NCBI GenBank assembly: GCA_036272915.1 | Contig: DATAXV010000018.1 | Coordinates: 1-64,000 of the forward strand | Origin: DATAXV01 sp036272915 | GTDB taxonomy: Bacteria > Chloroflexota > Dormibacteria > Dormibacterales > Dormibacteraceae | Length of the DNA: 64,000 bases | Direction of reading: 5' to 3' | Shown here: positions 61,865 through 64,000 of the stretch, in pieces | Numbering within the stretch: position 1 is the first letter of the stretch | How the letters are laid out: the number at the start of each line of letters is the position of its first letter | The notes under the pieces: generated by a model | The model's database searches: none | Seen by the model: only the letters and a program-made list of their open reading frames with translations | What the model was told of the DNA's origin: nothing | Position numbers and translations under genes: made by a program

Positions 61865-62637
61865 CGCAGGGCCTCGGCGACATCGACCACCGCTCGCATC
61901 CCGGCCACGTCGTGGACCCGGACCATGTCCACGCCGCGGAGCACGCAGGCGGCGACGATGGCGGCGGTGCCCCAGGGGCGGAGATCCATCTCCTGGCCGA
62001 AGAGCCGGCCGAGGAAGGACTTGCGCGACGCTCCGACCAGGATCGGGAAGCCGAGCCGCCGGAGCTCGCCGATCCGGCGGAGGAGGACCATGTCCTGGCC
62101 GGCGTTCTTGCCGAAGCCGATACCGGGGTCGACGACGATGGCCTCCCTAGCCACGCCGGCGCGCAGCGCGATGTCGATCGACTCGCCGAGGCGCTCGACG
62201 ACCTCCTCGACCAGGTCCCGCTCGTACTCGATGCCGCGCTGGTTGTGCATCAGCACCAGCCCCGCCCCGTGGGCGGCGGCGATCTCGGCGATCTCGGGCT
62301 CATGGCGCAGCCCCCAGATGTCGTTGACGACACGTGCGCCGGCGTCGAGCGCGGCGGCGGCGACGGCGGCCTTGGAGGTGTCCACGGACACGGTCAGCCC
62401 CCGGTCGGCGAGGGCGCCGACCACGGGGAGCACCCGGCGGAGCTCCTCCTCGGCGGGGACCGGTACGTAGCCGGGCCGGGTCGACTCGCCGCCGACGTCG
62501 ATCAGGTCGGCCCCGGCCTGGGCCATGGCCAGCCCGCGGGCGACCGCGGCCTCGTGGTCGCCGTGGCCGAGAGTGCCGTCGCCGGAGAAGGAGTCGGGCG
62601 TCACGTTGACGATGCCCATGACCCGAACCGCGCTCAT
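61861..62637 (-). CDS. folP: Dihydropteroate synthase
   Basis: About 258 residues. VMGIVNVTPDSFSGDG, GADLIDVGGESTRPGY, VSVDTSKAAVAAAAL, VNDIWGL, VVDPGIGFGKNAG and FPILVGASRKSFLG are all present. It joins para-aminobenzoate to the pterin. ATG 62637 is preceded by CATACT (rc of 62645-62650) 7 bases upstream, the leaderless pattern. It is divergent from murE. Confidence 0.95.
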   Translation of the reverse strand: MSAVRVMGIVNVTPDSFSGDGTLGHGDHEAAVARGLAMAQAGADLIDVGGESTRPGYVPVPAEEELRRVLPVVGALADRGLTVSVDTSKAAVAAAALDAGARVVNDIWGLRHEPEIAEIAAAHGAGLVLMHNQRGIEYERDLVEEVVERLGESIDIALRAGVAREAIVVDPGIGFGKNAGQDMVLLRRIGELRRLGFPILVGASRKSFLGRLFGQEMDLRPWGTAAIVAACVLRGVDMVRVHDVAGMRAVVDVAEALR

Positions 62638-62644
62638 GACGACC

Positions 62645-62652
62645 AGTATGCT
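62645..62652. promoter_or_regulatory. Overlapping divergent -10 elements of folP and ancestral murE
   Basis: AGTATGCT can be read as CATACT toward folP (minus, 62645-62650) and as TATGCT toward murE (plus, 62647-62652), so the two promoters share bases. The intron remnant now lies between the plus-strand element and murE. Confidence 0.45.
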
Positions 62653-62734
62653 CAGCCGGTGTTGCGTCCTGGAAACTGGACCAGGCCAGCGGGTGCGAGT
62701 CCCGCCCGGGTAGACGCTGGAGTGCCCCGGTGGC

Positions 62735-62899
62735 ATGCCCCGGTCGACGAGGGAGACCTCGGCGGCTGAGCGGGGCGTCATCAAGAAGCACGGACGCAAC
62801 CTCCACGGCAGGCGTTGGGAAACCTGGACGGAGGGCTGGTTCAACGGCCTGGGCCTGCACCGATTGCGAGGAACGATTAGATACCCGGAGGCAGCGTAA
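62735..62899 (+). pseudogene. C-terminal remnant of group II intron maturase/reverse transcriptase
   Basis: 54-codon open frame ending EGWFNGLGLHRLRGTIRYP and EAA-stop, which resembles the conserved C-terminal end of LtrA-type intron proteins. The RT and most of the X domain are gone. Confidence 0.6.
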
Positions 62900-62921
62900 C
62901 CATGTTGAGAAGACCACCGGC

Positions 62922-62954
62922 GAGCCGTATGCGGGAAAACCGCACGTACGGTTC
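62922..62954 (+). ncRNA. Group II intron domain V
   Basis: 33-base hairpin with the AGC catalytic triad at its 5' strand, distal stem TGCGG/CCGCA and loop GAAAA-like, and a closing GTACGGTTC. This is the most conserved part of group II introns and is the strongest evidence for the element. Confidence 0.8.
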
Positions 62955-63009
62955 CGTAGGGGAATGGGGAAACGGGTCCGCTTTGCGGGCACCGCGCCCC
63001 TGACTACCA

Positions 63010-64000
63010 GTGAGGCTGGAGGAGCTGGCCGCCGGGGTGCCCGGGGCAAGGCTCGAATCGGGCGGGGACACCGAGATCCGCCGGGTCGTGCAGGACTCGC
63101 GCCAGGCCGGGCAGGGTGATCTCTTCGTCGCCGTCCGGGGTATGCGGATCGACGGCCATGCCTACGCGCCCGACCTGGCCAGGCGAGGCGTCGCCGTCGC
63201 CGTCGAGCCGGGGCTGGAACTGCCGGCATCGGCGCCGGTGATCCGTCTCGACGACACCAGGGCCGGTCTCGCCGAGCTCGCCGCCGCCCTCCACGGCCGC
63301 CCTGGCCGGAGCCTCCTGGTCGCCGGCGTGACCGGCACCGATGGCAAGTCCACGGTCACCCATCTCGCCGCCCACCTGATGCAGTCGGCGGGGATCCCGA
63401 CCGGCTACCTGAGCACGGTGGGCCTGGACCGCGGTCGCGGTCCCGAGCCCAACGAGTCGGGTCTCAGCACGGGCGAGGCGCCGGAGGTGCAGGAGGCGAT
63501 GGCGGAGATGGTGGCGGCGGGCAGGCGGGCGGTGGTGCTGGAGGCGACCTCGCATGCTCTCCGCCAGGGCCGCGTCGCCGCCTGCGAGTTCGATGTCGCC
63601 GCCTACACCTATGTCGGCCACGACCATCTCGACTACCACAGCGACTGGCAGGATTACCTGGAGGCCAAGGCCCTCCTGATCGAGCTCTGCCGGAGCGGCT
63701 GGGACAAGGGCGTGGCCAAGACCGCGGTGCTCAACCGGGACGACGCCTCCTTCGCGCCGCTCGCCGAGCGGGCCATCGACCGCCGCTGGGCCTACTCCCT
63801 GGGGGGGGAGGCGGACATCTGGGCGGCCGATCTGCGCAGCTCGGCGCAGGGCTCGTCCTTCACCCTGGGCCACGGCGCCCAGACCGTCCCGGCGACGCTG
63901 CCCCTCCCCGCGCGCTTCAACGTTGCCAACGCCCTCTGCGCGGCCGGGATCGGGCTCGCCCTGGGCCTCGATCTGGAGCAGGTCGCCGCCGGCCTGGCCA
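63010..64000 (+). CDS. murE: UDP-N-acetylmuramyl-tripeptide synthetase MurE, N-terminal part (cut by window end)
   Basis: 330 codons are visible. The N-terminal UDP-binding domain has VQDSRQAGQGDLFVAVRG and HAYAPDLARRG; the central Mur-ligase ATPase domain has AGVTGTDGKSTVTHL, VLEATSHALRQGR and YVGHDHLDYHSDWQDY; domain 3 has not begun. It adds the third residue to the cell wall stem peptide; its specificity cannot be read from this part. GTG 63010 lies 2 bases after the intron remnant. Confidence 0.93.
   Translation, partial: MRLEELAAGVPGARLESGGDTEIRRVVQDSRQAGQGDLFVAVRGMRIDGHAYAPDLARRGVAVAVEPGLELPASAPVIRLDDTRAGLAELAAALHGRPGRSLLVAGVTGTDGKSTVTHLAAHLMQSAGIPTGYLSTVGLDRGRGPEPNESGLSTGEAPEVQEAMAEMVAAGRRAVVLEATSHALRQGRVAACEFDVAAYTYVGHDHLDYHSDWQDYLEAKALLIELCRSGWDKGVAKTAVLNRDDASFAPLAERAIDRRWAYSLGGEADIWAADLRSSAQGSSFTLGHGAQTVPATLPLPARFNVANALCAAGIGLALGLDLEQVAAGLA

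Larger units (their letters stand above)
62693..63007 (+). mobile_element. Degenerate group II intron with intact domain V, abutting murE
   Basis: The 5' end GTGCG fits the group II consensus, and near the 3' end lies a domain V hairpin (62922-62954) that begins GAGCCGTATGCGG, has a GAAA-type loop and ends CGCACGTACGGTTC. A domain-VI-like stem follows, ending CTGACTAC at 63007. A fragment of the maturase C-terminus lies inside (62735-62899). Only about 315 bases remain of a normal 2-2.5 kb, so it is a deleted derivative. It ends 2 bases before the murE GTG. Confidence 0.75.

Overview
The window is a GC-rich bacterial chromosome segment that spans the replication origin. It has no tRNA or rRNA gene, no CRISPR array and no complete insertion sequence. 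Several traits point to a deep-branching, high-GC, Terrabacteria-type lineage. These are the gene order rpmH-rnpA-yidD-yidC-jag | dnaA-dnaN-recF-dciA, the split glycine decarboxylase (gcvPA/gcvPB), a DUF5679 zinc-ribbon protein, an EF-G2-type paralog, a GyrA intein very like the mycobacterial one, and many genes with a TANNNT hexamer 6-9 bases before the start and no ribosome binding site. Candidatus Dormibacterota or another Chloroflexota-related group is my best guess; this is inference, not proof.

Layout. 1-9.1 kb: accessory and housekeeping genes (histidine phosphatase remnant, mutY, FAD monooxygenase with divergent PadR regulator, aldo/keto reductase, ccdA, esterase) with two decayed genes. 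9.1-14.7 kb: GAF histidine kinase / LuxR regulator / rubredoxin-like metallo-hydrolase operon, then an Xre regulator, an M24 peptidase and an HTH protein. 15-25 kb: EF-G2, a GlpA-like dehydrogenase with an Fe-S partner, PfkB kinase, DUF5679, paired TrkA proteins, UspA, an AI-2E-type exporter and DedA. 25.2-33.2 kb (minus strand): gyrA with a 419-residue intein, fabF, plsX, gyrB. 33.3-38.2 kb (minus): a complete glycine cleavage cluster headed by a sigma-like protein without region 4. 38.2-41.8 kb (plus): CPBP protease, parAB between two parS-like sites, lepB. 41.8-45.7 kb (minus): M16 protease, jag, yidC, yidD, rnpA, rpmH. 45.74-46.40 kb: probable oriC with perfect DnaA boxes. 46.4-53.3 kb (plus): dnaA, dnaN, recF, dciA and a UvrD-type helicase with a RecB-like Fe-S nuclease tail. 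53.2-58.2 kb (minus): DUF4388 protein, beta-propeller lipoprotein, membrane cytochrome c and an MGDG-synthase-like glycosyltransferase. 58.4-61.5 kb (plus): phosphatase, FemAB-like transferase, an atypical response regulator and a frameshifted methyltransferase. 61.5-64 kb: folK-folP (minus) and murE (plus, cut by the window end), with a decayed group II intron wedged directly before murE.

The most unusual observations are: rpmH and yidC in one cluster both appear to start at ATC with good Shine-Dalgarno spacing; a 52-bp repeat carrying a perfect DnaA box occurs near-identically 30 kb apart, with a third partial copy; a group II intron remnant with an intact domain V sits 2 bases before the murE start codon; the glycine-cleavage operon begins with a region-4-less sigma-like gene; and a PhoB-type regulator has Glu in place of the phosphoacceptor Asp.
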